Assembly: GCA_015956445.1 (NCBI GenBank)
Contig: WIUZ02000008.1
Coordinates: 372,001 to 436,000 of the forward strand
DNA from: Thelephora terrestris
Lineage: Eukaryota > Basidiomycota > Agaricomycetes > Thelephorales > Thelephoraceae
Direction of reading: 5' to 3'
DNA length: 64,000 nucleotides
Shown: one piece after another, positions 13,105 to 24,645 of the stretch
Layout of the letters: each line of letters begins with the position of its first letter
Numbering within the stretch: position 1 is the first letter of the stretch
Translations under genes and position numbers: made by a program
The notes under the pieces: generated by a model
Told to the model about the DNA's origin: nothing
Databases searched by the model: none
What the model saw: the letters and a program-made list of their open reading frames with translations, nothing else

Positions 13105-14346
13105 CTAGTGGCTTCTAAACACCCTCTTCAACGATCGTCGAAACCACGACGCTTCTTCCTCATTCTCATCTGAGTCACTGTCAGTGGTCTCTGGTGGGAT
13201 GCCTTGCTTCGTTCGTTTCTTGTACTGCGCTGGTGTCTCCAAGGAGGTCCCATGCTTCCACATCCCAACCTTCGCTTTCCTTTTTCACGTATAAGAAGTA
13301 CCCGGTAAGCGGTGAAGATAAGAGTGGGGACTATAACGCACTGCGCCTCGGCCATCAACGTCAAATATCCCTCCCTCTTCTCGGGATGCGGAAATTCCCC
13401 GGCCGTTGATTCATAAACAAAAGCCCAACCCCGTCGGATAATCTCTTCTGATAGGTTGGTCCCGCGGTTTCCGGTGAACCACCATGGTATAAATCTCCGT
13501 GGCAAGAACGGAAGGACTATCTAATATTCGTTCCAGCCTCAGATGTAACGCACGGCGCAGCGAAAGAATGAGTAAGCTTACCATCCGTCCGTATTGTGAT
13601 TCACGTTTCAAGAGTTGACAATATATGGTTCTTCCCAAGACCTGACTTTCCAGCCACTTTTGGGATTCGGCCGAGAATGGTTGCCCTTCCGTCTCACCCT
13701 TGCCCACCTGCGATTTAAGTGAGGATCTAGGTGCCAAATTCCAGCCTATTCCATACCTCTGGCGCGTCGACCGCCGCCATACGCATACGCATAACTTCGC
13801 TGCTACCCTCTATCAAACGGTTGGCTTCGGCCGTGGTACGGGGAATCATGGGCCGGCTCACTTGGGCCTACATATGGCAACCGTCGGAACTTGAGTGGCC
13901 ATCGCCAACCAGGACCGGGCGTATGAAGAAACGAGAAACCGTCCCCGTCGGGTACTCTGAGTTCGTACGCTGGACTTCAACTCCTTGCATATACTCGGAC
14001 TTGGCGATCCCTTGACTTACGACGTGACAATACCCTTCATGTATCGTTTCTCTTTGATATAAGAGTCCGGTACTTCGTAGTGTCGCCTGATCCTCTTGAA
14101 GTACCGTGAATACACGGGGTCCCACTTGCGATGGGCTAACCAGCCTGTGTAAAGGAGGGCGGAGGCGCCGAAGGCCAGGAGCGCATAGCCTGCAGAGGAA
14201 AGCTGAGTTAGTTCCCCCCAGGCCCTCCCCAAATGTACGACATCCTGCTCTGCTTGTTGAAACCTGAGGTCTTCCGGGAAAGATCGCTCGTTATTAGCCT
14301 GAGGCGAGTTGCTGGGAGCCCTCGAAGATGACCATGGAAGCCACAT
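13105..14346 (-). CDS. LCL3: LCL3-like membrane-anchored nuclease
   Basis: This is a staphylococcal-nuclease-fold endonuclease of the fungal LCL3 family, with one N-terminal membrane anchor (mitochondrial or ER in yeast). Six exons can be traced. The start at 14346 opens MWLPWSSSRAPS. A membrane span follows (AGYALLAFGASALLYTGWLA), then the family's basic linker HRKWDPVYSRYFKRIRR and KGIVTSVPDGDGF at an exon joint. Next come FLHTPGPGWRWPLKFRRLPY, MRMAAVDAPE with the catalytic Asp and Glu, FSAESQKWL and ESQYGRM with the second catalytic Arg. The core ends EEIIRRGWAFVYES and KVGMWKHGTSLETPAQYKKR, followed by an acidic tail ending at 13105. Catalytic residues appear present. It lies 228 bases downstream of TRM11 on the same strand. 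Confidence 0.82.
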
Positions 14347-14574
14347 AATCAGGCAGGATCCTCCCTGATAAGAACTGGAGAAGAGAGTAGTCTCTCTACC
14401 AGGCCTGAAGACAGGATGAACAACATCTTGGACGAAAACAAACAGCCTTACCGGAGCGTAGTTGCTGACGGTCGCGATCAGCAGTTCCTCAGTCACGTGC
14501 TGGCATTCAACTTGTGAACCTCCGGGCGTCAGAGGCGCGGCACGAACGGCAAGCAACTAAATAACAGACAAGTT

Positions 14575-16476
14575 CTATGGTACGGATTTTTTGAAACCCT
14601 GGAAGTATTTGACACGGAAATCCTTGTGGGCAGGGATATGCGCCCCGGTATCCTCACCATCTCCATCGTGGATTTCCACCTCTGACGTCCTTCTGAGCAT
14701 TGGGGGTGGATAAGATTCATCGGTGCACTTCTTTATCGTTATGAGCTAGGGAAAGCATCAGCCAGCCTTTGGCATGCGATGTGGTTAGGTGATCTTACCC
14801 TTCGACCCCAATTGCCGAAATCTTGCAGAGAGTTTGCGATAACTTCCATGCCATCACATAACATCGTGTCGATGTCCACCTCCTCGTACTCCTCTGTGAC
14901 GGTTGGCAAGAAAAAAATCAACCTTCCCTGAGGTTTGAGCATCGCGCGAGAGAAAAGAACAAGGTCGGAGACGAGTTCGGAAAGTTCGTACGGCTTTGTC
15001 GGCGGGACATATGGTTGATCACTCCTGTTGCAAAGATTCTGGAGGTTAGATACTTAAAGGCCGAGTAACGCAGATTCACAGAACTCTCGGGTAGCTATGA
15101 AAGTTTGAACTCGTTCGGTTACCGTCTCCCGAGTTTTCTTTCTGCCAAGTCGTTTTGCACCAGCACGGATCCCATCTATTAGAGATGATGAACAGAGTGG
15201 AGAGAGAAGCCACAAAGGTTCACCACGCACACGGTGGATCCGTCACAATGGCGTCGAACAAGCCGCCGACCCGCCAAGGGTGTTGGGTGACATCCATAGT
15301 AAGCAAGTCTAGGATCCTTGAGGTTACACCGTATTGATTGGCGGATCGAATGATCCCGGGACTGGAGTCTTCGTGTACAGATATGCCTTTAGTACACGCA
15401 TTTAAAGGGTAATGCCGGAGAATGCACCTTTTCCGCGCATTTGACGACCGTCAATGTCCGACCCAATGAATAGGGAACCAAAATGAGCACACGTCTGTAA
15501 GGCGTTATGAATAAATGCAACGATCTCTCCAAGGGCAGAGGTAGAAAGAATGACGAACGTATGCCATACTTCCCGTACCAACGAATGGGTCGTATATTAG
15601 TCTGCCAGGAGCTGCCTAAATTCCTTGAACTCAGAGTGGCGCAGAGAAGCGTGGTGCTAAAATACTTACGAGGGCCTGGTTTGCCATCAAGAGAGATATC
15701 TCCGCATCCATCGAAGTGTTTCCATAGTACTCCCTCGTTTTAACGCTGAAAGTTCGAATCAGCGGACGGGCTGATCCGTCTACTAGCTGAAGTGCGAAGC
15801 GATGTATGAACATATGCTCATAGAGTCACGAAGAAAGAAACGCACCAACCTGCCAAAATGCACCGCTATGAAGTTTCCATCGTGGAGGGACCGAACCCTA
15901 TCTCCCTCAATGTACAAATCTGTGACAAATTTCGGGTTGGTTCATCTCTGCAACAGCGCGAAGCTGAGAGAGAGCTCACACTCCTCGTGACAGACGAAGG
16001 TAACTTCTGGGTTTTTCATATCGATTTTCCCTCGAAGATCCATCCAGCGGAAGCTGTTGATCACGTCTAGTTGCCGGTCTTGAGGGATCGCGTTTGCATA
16101 GCCGGTGACAGAGAACTTAAAGCTCGTGTCTGGGATGTAACGAGACCATTTATCATGGTTCCGTCGAACTTGCTCATGTATTTCTTCATATGTTGTGCCA
16201 GAGGCGTATAGCTCGCATACAGATCTGGAAAAAATGTCATCTGCATACATGTGGGGGAATAACGACTGCAACGCATTACTTTATCAAGATGCACCTTCTT
16301 GCTAGGATGAGTGCGTGTTCTTCTGAATCAAGGGATAGAATCATGAGTGCTCGGGAGGTATCGATCTTCGGAGGAAGTCCAATTTTGAATTTAAAGAGCT
16401 CAGAGACAGAGAGGAGTTCTGGGATCCTGAACTCATCGTGTACTTGGGCAAATCTGACGAGATAATCGGAGGGCAT
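14575..16476 (-). CDS. TRM11: tRNA (guanine-10-N2) methyltransferase TRM11
   Basis: TRM11 is the catalytic subunit that, with TRM112, makes N2-methylguanosine at position 10 of tRNAs in the cytoplasm. Ten exons can be followed. The start opens with MPSDYLVRFAQVHDEFRIPE, the family's N-terminal signature. Further landmarks are VHFGRLLVDG, YYGNTSMDAEISLLMANQAL, LIYDPFVGTGSMAY (the SAM-binding loop), FIGSDIDGRQMRGK, LFDAIVTDPPY at an exon end (the catalytic motif), GRLIFFLPTVTEEYEE and MEVIANSLQDFGNWGRR. The tail ends at 14575. All introns are 50-70 bases except longer ones around the central exons. The gene starts 93 bases from a divergent gene. Confidence 0.88.
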
Positions 16477-16569
16477 AGCAGAGAGAAATAGGATACCCTA
16501 CGCCGTCACGTGACCGCATTTGACCTTCATCTCCTCCGCCGCCTCCAGCCAAAATTTGTTCAGATCCAC
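16477..16569. promoter_or_regulatory. 93-base bidirectional promoter with CACGTG
   Basis: The start codons of TRM11 (minus) and the zinc-finger gene (plus) are 93 bases apart, so both promoters and 5' leaders must fit here. The perfect palindrome GTCACGTGAC lies at 16505-16514, a bHLH/Cbf1-like site by sequence. A tRNA-modification gene and an RNA-splicing gene are probably co-expressed. Confidence 0.6.
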
Positions 16570-17591
16570 ATGAGCGAATACTGGGTCTCGAATAAGAAGT
16601 ACTACTGCACGTACTGCAAGATCTACATTGCGGACGACGCGCCTTCTCGACAACAACACGAGAATGGACTGCGGCACCAGGGAAACAAGGAGCGGTTCGT
16701 GCGCGGACTATACAAGGCAGGCGAGAAACGGAAGCATGATCTCGAGGAGGAAAAGAGGGAGATGATGCGAATAGACCAGGTGAGTTTACTGCCCACTCCA
16801 AGATTCTGAGCGTTTGACCAAAAATCACACAGGCTGCACAAGCTGCATTCGCTCAGGATCTTGGGTCCGGTCTGGTTAAACCGGGAAGCAGTTCGCAGCC
16901 AACTACATCATCAACACCTGCTCAAAAGCCTGTTACGACGAAACCGCCAAGACCTTCTGATCCATGGAGTAACTACACTACTGCCGCTTCCCTGGGATAC
17001 ACGGATCCAGACGAAGAGAGAATGAGAGCCGAAGTAGAACGCAGGAGGACGCAGGGGGTGGCTGGAGAGTGGGAAGTGGTGGAGCAGTCAACGTCAACCA
17101 ATGACGATAAGGCAGCCGACGCCACGCCTGAATCATCGAAGAAACGAGAGGCCGAAGGAGCTCCAGATCCAGAGGATGCTCGAGAGTTCAAGCTGAGGAA
17201 GAAGGTCGCACCTTCAGTGACAGACGACTGGAACCCAGTTCTGATTCCCATCAAGCTGAAGCCGAAGAAAGTGGAGGTTCTGGAGCAGGCTGAGGAGGTT
17301 AAGGAGGGAGAAGAGTCATCCCAACACACCGAGGCGGCACCGATCAAATGGACTGCTCGAGGGTGGAAGCGATCAGAGGATGGGCCCGATGGAAGTCCAA
17401 GTTCTCTACCTACGAGGGATGAGGAAGCGGAGACAAAGTTTGTCTCGGTGCCAGAACCCGTTGCGATCGTTTCCGAACCTGAGACGAAGGAAGGACTTGA
17501 AGCTCTCCCGGTGAAAGTGGAACAACCAGTTGAGACTACCGGTGAATCCGGAGTTGTATTCCGGAAACGCAAGCTTCGGGGAAAGCGTTAG
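16570..17591 (+). CDS. U1-type zinc-finger splicing protein, WBP4-like
   Basis: Two exons (16570-16779, 16833-17591) encode about 322 residues. The N-terminus MSEYWVSNKKYYCTYCKIYI followed by QQHENGLRHQGN is a U1-type (matrin-like) C2H2 zinc finger as in WBP4/FBP21, a component of spliceosomal B complexes. A charged helix follows (HDLEEEKREMM), then DPWSNYTTAASLGYTDPDEE and EWEVVEQ, and the basic end RKRKLRGKR. No WW domains are visible, unlike animal WBP4, so the partner-binding half differs. The start at 16570 was chosen because the zinc finger begins at once. An in-frame upstream alternative at 16510 adds 20 unconserved residues. Confidence 0.8.
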
Positions 17592-17749
17592 ACACACGGA
17601 GGCACATTTATTTGTATTTTTAGGCATTTTCAGTTTGCATGGACGAGTGACCGTGGGAAGATATATGCGACGCGCTCACGTGTTGGTTGACAGATTGAAT
17701 GTGAGTGAAGGTTGGAGAAAACGCGAACAGCGGATTTGCGTCTGGCGAG

Positions 17750-20700
17750 ATGACCTTCTTCTCCAGAAAGCCGGGCCAATCATCTACATCCGACTCGGGT
17801 CATAACAACGACCAGAGGCGAGATCTTTCACTCTCCCAGGTCCAGCGACGCCCACACTCGAAGTCTCCGTCCCCGCAGCGGATGCCCTCACTTCCGACGG
17901 TGATGGAAGAGCGTTCCGAGGACGCCTCATCCGTGTCGAGACGCAGCCTTTCTACCCAGTCCACCGCGACCGACGACACATACTCCGTTGACGTCGCCGA
18001 GGCAGTCCGCTCATACCAACTATCCCGCACACAGGCTATCCCATCCCTCCCGACAATTGACTCCGGCAAGCCCCTCTCTTGGGATACCATACGAACACCG
18101 ACCGATGACCCATTCACGACTCCCACGCGACCACGCACATTTCTCCCTAACCACGATTATGAGCGACCACAATCCACATCCACATTCCATTCCGCGTGGT
18201 CCGTCCCCTCCCGGCCAAATTCCGCGCAGTTTAGCGCCCCCGGTTCCATTCCTCAAGACCCCCACACACCCCCTAATCAATCCCAGGCAGGAATCAGGCT
18301 CCTCTCTGGGAGGAGTCCCATTGATCATTTCAAATACGACGCAGAAGGGTACGCGACTGGCGCCTTTCCACGATCTTTCTATCGTTCGCCTCGGTCGAGG
18401 TCTCCAACCCCTGCGGTGGATGACGAGGACTATCGGATATCAGCAAATGGCAGCGTTCACTATACTGGCCAAGCTAAAAAGGCTAGTCGCACCTACGACA
18501 ATACAAGGTCATTTCTGCAACCCCAATACGCAGAGGTAGGGGAGGGTGATGACGACGACGACGAGGAATACGAAGAAGATGACGAGGATACCAAGGAAGG
18601 ATACGATGAAGATGCCAAGGATGGAGGGGAGGAGGAAGATGACGACGAGTACGAGGTGGAAGAGGACATCTCGGAGAAACCAAGATACATACCTCAGCAA
18701 AAGGGGTGGATCAACTACTCTGGCCTGCCCAACGACACAGCACCGGCTGACTCAGTCGATCCTTTCCCGCAACAGACTCAACACTTCGGTCCTGCCCCAA
18801 CAGGACGCATACACCGAAGACACAAGAAGAGACGGGTTCAGCTAACGAATGGAAACCTCATCATAGACCTTCCTGTTCCTTCGAAACTGATCCTCCCGCT
18901 GCGAAAAAGTGACAAGGAGACGGGGTTCACCCGGTACACGGCCGTCACGTGTGACCCAGATGACTTCGAGCAGCGCGGATTTTTCCTGCGGCAGAATGAG
19001 AGCGACAGAGCCACTGAGTTGTTCATCTGCGTTACCATGTACAACGTCCGTCTTTCCGCATGCTTTTTGTCCCCTTGATTCACTAAACTATCCTCAACTA
19101 TTAGGAAGATGAGGTCTTATTCTGCAGGACCATACACGGGTTGATGAAGAACATTGCACACCTATGTTCCCGGAAAAACTCGCGCACCTGGGGGAAAGAT
19201 GCGTGGAAAAAGGTGCTCCTGCTAATTTTCGTTCGGTGATCACAAAGTAACCAAATCCCAGGTAGTCGTTTGCATCGTCGCGGATGGCCGCAGAAAAATC
19301 CATCCCCGCGTCCTTGACTGCCTCAAGCTGTTAGGGGTATATCAGGATGGCGAATTCATGCAGAACGCTGTGAACAACAAGGCTGTCACCGCTCACGTGT
19401 TCGAGTACACTGCTACGTTCGGCATCGATCCCAACCTTCGGTTCGTGTACCCGGATAAGGGTATTGTACCGACGCAGATCATCTTTTGCATAAAGGAAAG
19501 GAACCAGAAGAAGATCAATAGTCACCGATGGTTCTTCAACGCTTTCGCACGTTTGCTACAGGTCAGTCTGGAGGCCCCCGCGTGAACTTCATGGGTCATG
19601 ACTGTAATCCTCCTCAGCCCAATGTCTGTGTGCTCATCGATGTGGGCACAAGACCATCAACAAAGAGTATATACTATCTTTGGAAGACCTTCGACCTGAA
19701 TTCAAATGTTGGGGGTGCCTGCGGAGAGATTGCTGCGTACAAGGGAAAGAAGTGGATGGGGTTGTTGAACCCATTAGGTGGGTCTCTATTCGAGACTAGC
19801 CAAATCCCCGGAATGACAGTTTTTCGAAATTACAGTCGCAGCTCAGAACTTCGAGTACAAGATCTCGAATATCTTGGACAAGCCAACCGAATCGTTTTTT
19901 GGATACATTGGCGTCTTGGTACGGTCTCTCCCAGTATAACCAACTCACCAGATGATAAGACGATGTTTTCAGCCCGGAGCATTCTCTGCATACCGATGGA
20001 TCGCCCTCCAGAATGATAAAGCTGGGCGTGGTCCCCTGGCGTCCTATTTTAAAGGAGAAGTCCTAAATGGACGGGACACGGATATCTTCACGTCAAATAT
20101 GTGTATGTTTTCATCGCTTGACCTACCGTGCCTGTTTGTTCTCTGACGATCGCTTGTGCAGACCTTGCTGAGGATGTAAGGAACAATTCATTTCGTGGAT
20201 CGGTTCATGGCTCTTACTCTCTGGCAGCGAATCCTTTGCTTTGAACTCGTTGCAAAAGAGAACTCAAGCTGGTCCGCCATTTTCTCGTAATTTTCTGATG
20301 CAAACTCTTACTTCTCTCGAATCGCTCGACAGGGTGTTGCGTTATGTCAAGAGTGCAATTGGCGAGACAGACGTTCCCGATTCTCTCCCAGAGTTCATCG
20401 GTCAACGGCGGAGGTGGCTGAATGGGTCGTTTTTCGCCGCGACGTATTCCATCGCGCACACTGGTCAAGTCCTCCGCTCCGGACACAGCGTGGGCAGAAA
20501 GATCGCTCTTTTCGTCGAGACCATCTACAATACCATCAATCTTGTTTTTTATTGGTTTTCTGTGGTAAGCTTGGTCTTACCGTGCGAACGAAGAGGGAGA
20601 GAGATTCACGTGAACGCCTTTAGGGGAATTTTTATTTGTTTTTTGTGCGTGTGGTCAGATTCTCAGAGGAGGCTTGGGCCTTGTTGATCCTTGCGCGTTT

Positions 20701-21947
20701 AGGTTATCTTAACCACCTCCTTAGAAGACCCCTCCGTGGGAATAGTAGCTGTCAGGTACCTTAACTGGTTTATGCAGGTAAGTCATCGATTAGCTCTGGG
20801 AATTCTTAAACCCTCACGCGTCCCCGTACCTAGTACATGCTCGCGGCTTTAATCGTCGCCTGTTTCCTATTCTCCATGGGGAACAAACCTAGAGCGTGCG
20901 TTTTCCGATCTTTGGCGGACCTCCTTGTGTTAACTTGCGTACCCAGTATCAAGTGGAAATACAGAGTGTTGGTCGGCTTATTCGCGGTGATAATGTTATA
21001 CCTCCTCGGTTCTGCGATCATATGCATTCTACAAGCCTCGAAACAAGGAGGAAACACCTATCGGGTCATGCTGTTCAGTTTAATCATCACCTATGGTTCA
21101 TGGACCACTTCGAGTTTGCTCGCGTTTGATCCGTGGCACTTGATCAGCAGCATGTTCCAGTACCTTCTCCTGGCGCCATTCTGCATCAATCTGCTGAACA
21201 TGTACGTCTTTTGACCCCGATCGAAACGGCTGCCCACGCTCATCATTGCCGCACTTTTAGCTATGCATTCTCCAATTTGGATGATGTACGTGACTTGAGT
21301 TGTGTTGGCGACCGCCCGCTAATACTCTGGCATGTGTACAAATAGATTTCGTGGGGAACCAAGCAGGATGACACGATTGAGACCGACCTAGGGGCCGTTA
21401 TTCAGGACAGTCACTCTCAAGTCGACGTTCAAGTGTTGGTGGATGCGAACCAGATGTACGAGGACTCCATCGACAATTTGAAGACTAGGAAGCCGGTGGA
21501 GAAGCGGACGAGGAGGAACCTTGCAGAGAAGGATCAAGCGGCAAAGGATTATTATGCCAGCGTCAGGACAAACGTAGGTGGAACAAAGCCTTGCACGTGT
21601 TGACCTTACAGTTGATGGGATTTGAATTCTCCAGATCTTGCTTGCGTGGGCTCTATCGAATGTAAGCCCGATCGTGATTCAAGGCACGAGTTACCCACGC
21701 TCACTAAACCACAGCTTATCCTCGTCGCAAGCGTCCTGGCCGGCAACCGTGTCTCCGAGACGTTTACTTCCTCCGACTTCACAGTTGCGAAAGGATACCT
21801 CGTCTTTGTTCTCGTTTTTGTGGCCTTCACGAGTATTATCGTGAGTGACCCGGTTCCTAGATCCTAGCCATCAGCCTAACAAACACCGCCCAATAGAGGT
21901 TCTCGCTTTCAACGTTGTACCTTGTAACCCGGATGTTTACGGGTTAA
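17750..21947 (+). CDS. CHS: Chitin synthase, division 1 (class I-III)
   Basis: Chitin synthase polymerises UDP-GlcNAc into chitin at the plasma membrane. About 18 exons can be traced. The first (to 19045) is a disordered Ser/Pro region with a long Asp/Glu run (around residues 265-320) and ends with the N-terminal domain motifs [17 protein letters not shown] and [15 protein letters not shown]. Later exons carry [120 protein letters not shown] (acceptor-site QRRRW) and several C-terminal membrane spans. It stops at 21947 after [19 protein letters not shown] lies upstream near 17682. An in-frame ATG at 17705 is an alternative start; 17750 (MTFFSRKPG) fits the family better. All key motifs are present. 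Confidence 0.9.
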
Positions 21948-22544
21948 ATAGCTGTTCATATGCCGTTCTGTCTCCCCCATTTCTTGCATGTATCCTTTTT
22001 TTGACACTGTTTAGGACTCTTTCAGATGTGTACATTCTTAATATCATCCGTGGTTGGAAACCGAGCTGGGCGTCACGGCCCATGAAGATGTTAATGAGTA
22101 AGTTGATCGCTGACAGAAAGGGCTTCCCCTTCCCAGTTCTCTGATCGTACGTGCATCCCTGGGCAATTTCTTGGACCCCCTACCGCCTTCTTCTCCCCGA
22201 CCGAAATCCCTTTTCCGCGTCTGCTCCGGGAGAAAACGGTCCAATGCCCCGTTGACTTCTTGATCGAAGTACCCGGCAATTGAAAACCCGGGCGTCATCC
22301 TCCCCTTGCGGTGATCTGCGTGTCTCACAATCAGATCCCATGGTGACCGACTAGCCGCCGAGTATACTAACGCAGATGTCGGATCATCCTCTGAACATTC
22401 GATGCATCTTCACATATAAAGTGGCCCGCCGCCGAAAGGTTGAACATCTCTCTTGCCCTCTCTTCGTGTCGCTCCTTTTGTCATTACATTCCTTTCTTCA
22501 GAGCATTCCTTTGGCTCGTCTCTCTGTAAAAACTAACGATAACC
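21948..22544. other. Intergenic, CHS 3' and secreted gene 5' flank
   Basis: No recognisable gene. The interval holds the 3' end of the chitin synthase transcript and the promoter of the next plus-strand gene. The last 150 bases are pyrimidine-rich, as is usual before fungal start codons. Confidence 0.45.
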
Positions 22545-23631
22545 ATGCTTCACTGCGCAAGTTTGTTCACTCTCTTCCTGGTCACTGCCGCATTTGCCCA
22601 CGATAACCATAACAAACGACAGTGAGTGGCGTTCATCGTTGCTTACACCCTTCTCAGCGTTAAACCGCAATCCAAACAGCTGCAAGCCTCGCCCGACCCT
22701 CTTGGGCGGGCCTAGCTCTTCCCCAGGGATTCCGTACATTACCATTACTGAGACCGAAACCGAGTTCAAGACCGTTACCACTACCATCTTGTCTTGTTCT
22801 ACCCCTGGAGGCCCGAACCCTGGGACACCCACGTACGTTCCCAATCCCCCAGTTGAATCAAGCCTAGGCCTTCCCTCCACCTCGGTTGTACTCCCCGCTT
22901 CCCCCACCCCTTCCGGTTTTCCGCCCAATCCTTCGGTCAGCCCCGGTCTTGGGCCGAGTCCCTCGCCCTCTCGTTGTCACCCTAAGTCGAAGATGACCCC
23001 TCCTGCTACCGTCGTGCCCCCGCCTTCGAGTACGGTCGTCCAGCCACCCGGCCCCTCCAGCCCCTATCCTATCCCCTCCGTCTCTTCCATCTCTCCCGCC
23101 CCGCCTATCTCTCCTATCCCATCTATCTCCCCCGTCCCGCCAGTCTCTTCCATTCCGTCCATCCCTCCCGTATCCCCCATCCCTCCTATCTCCTCCGTCC
23201 TTCCCATCTCCCCCATCCCTCCAATCCCCTCCGTCTCTCCCATCTCCTCCATCCCCTCTGTCTCTCCCGTCCCCTCCATCCCCTCCGTCTCCCCCGTCCC
23301 CTCCGTCTCCCCCGTCCCCTCTGTCTCCCCCGTCCCCTCCGTCTCCCCCGTCCCCTCCGTCTCCCCCGTCCCCTCCATCCCCTCCACCTCTTCCGTCCTC
23401 CCCATGTCATCTTCCGTCTCTCCCGTCCTCTCCGTAACTGGCTCCAGCCCCAGCCCCACGATTTCCTCCCCGCCAAGCTCAGTTATTTCTTCCAGTAGTG
23501 CTCCCCCGCCTACTTACACCGGGAAGTACGATCGTAATGCTATCTGTGGAAACCAGAAGCGTGCACCCACCCCTCTCGAGGCGGCTTCCGGCTTCTCCAA
23601 GCGCCATTTGCGTCGTAAGATCACCCACTAA
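22545..23631 (+). CDS. Secreted Ser/Pro-rich repeat protein
   Basis: Two exons (22545-22621, 22680-23631) give about 342 residues. The start MLHCASLFTLFLVTAAFAHD is a clear signal peptide. It is followed by HNKRQ or HNKRH, a Kex2-like dibasic site at the exon joint. After an 80-residue head with Thr-rich TEFKTVTTTILSCSTPGG, more than 150 residues are a Ser/Pro tandem array of SVSPVP and SISPIP units. Such regions are O-mannosylated in fungal cell-wall proteins. The C-terminus is short and basic (SGFSKRHLRRKITH) with no GPI signal. Its position beside chitin synthase and its composition suggest a wall protein. The exact role is unknown. Confidence 0.7.
23080..23400 (+). repeat. Ser/Pro-coding minisatellite
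   Basis: Tandem 15-18 base units of the form CCCGTCCCCTCCGTCTCC encode PVPSVS. The 3' units (about 23275-23375) are nearly identical and the 5' units have diverged, so the array probably grows at its 3' side. The opposite strand stays open through it as an artefact of the repeat. Confidence 0.85.
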
Positions 23632-24277
23632 ACTGGGGCCTCGACAATTGTGGCTTAACATCCAGCGCTCGCCAGACCCCATGCTCGTGAGGCCTGGGAC
23701 AGTTCTTCCTCATTCCTTGAAGGAACGAGATGGCCCAATGACTTTTTGCCGCTCTTTTGACCCGCGCTCCTTATCCGTTTGATTCTGTTGTCCTCGTCGT
23801 CTCGCTCTTGAACCGTGGATTTCGTGCGGATGCACTCGATCATGTCATACCCCAAGCAGATATTTCTCCATTCTTATTTCCCATTTCTTTTCCCCATTTG
23901 ATACCATGGCACTGCAAGCAGTCCCGATTTGTGCTCTCAAATGCTCGATATTCGCCCATCGCACAGTCGTGTGTGTGTTCGGTGGCTAGGCCGCTATGTA
24001 GCTGTTAATTGACTCGGTTACCTCCAGCTGTTGACCACTGTATACTTTTTCTCAACCAGAAATTTTGAAATGCCTCGTGGTTCCGGAGCTTCAGATATCC
24101 GACCGGTCATTACAAGAGACGGTGGGTTTCCCTTTGCCAAGTAATTGAGTCGGCGTCGAGTGACCCCACCTCCTGTGGGATCATATGTGCAGCGTCAAGC
24201 AATGAGGTAGAGTGGCAGGTTCGCGGTGAATATGCCACCACTACTTTGAGGACCAGATGCATATGTATCGGTGCCCA
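23632..24277. other. Intergenic
   Basis: I see no gene. A short frame near 24070 (MPRGSGASDIRPV) precedes a GTGGGT donor-like site, but nothing can be joined to it. Confidence 0.4.
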
Positions 24278-24645
24278 TAAACGCGATCGAGATCAATGCC
24301 TGATTTTGAACTTTTCCCACATTTTCAACGCTTTTCTTCCGAACCATGCCTCGCGTGCTCACGAACCCTGACGGTCTCCGTGGATAAAGGCCGAACTCCC
24401 AAAGCGAACGGTGAAGTCGTGCCCGAGACCATATCTCTCCACAAACCCTTCATTATCGAAAACTGTGCGGTCGTTTTTGCGCTCAAGTTCACAACCTAAA
24501 CCGGGAAGCAGTACGCGTTCGCGATACGCACACGTGATAGGCATTCACCTCAGGTCAAACAGATCAAGCTCTTTCGATTGCGGGAGCTCTGCAACGCGTC
24601 GAACCCGTTAATCCAGCCTCAACACGCCCTCATCACTGCCCAATC
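24278..24645 (+). pseudogene. Broken duplicate of the 42246 gene, 5' part
   Basis: About 370 bases match the region 42175-42550 closely, covering the leader, the start MPRVLTNPD, the first intron and the start of exon 2 (RSRSQPKP region). Here the first exon has an in-frame stop (a TAA after the Gly codon that follows SLR/GLR) and the intron acceptor AG before GTCGTTTTTGCGC has become CG. The copy ends abruptly near 24645. It is therefore a truncated, non-functional duplicate of the gene at 42246. Confidence 0.75.

Noticed and set aside
23064-23459. Minus-strand frame encoding TEGTGE-type repeats antisense to the secreted protein
   Set aside because: It is a by-product of the three-base-periodic Ser/Pro array. 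The plus strand has a signal peptide, an intron and sense flanks, and the minus strand has none.
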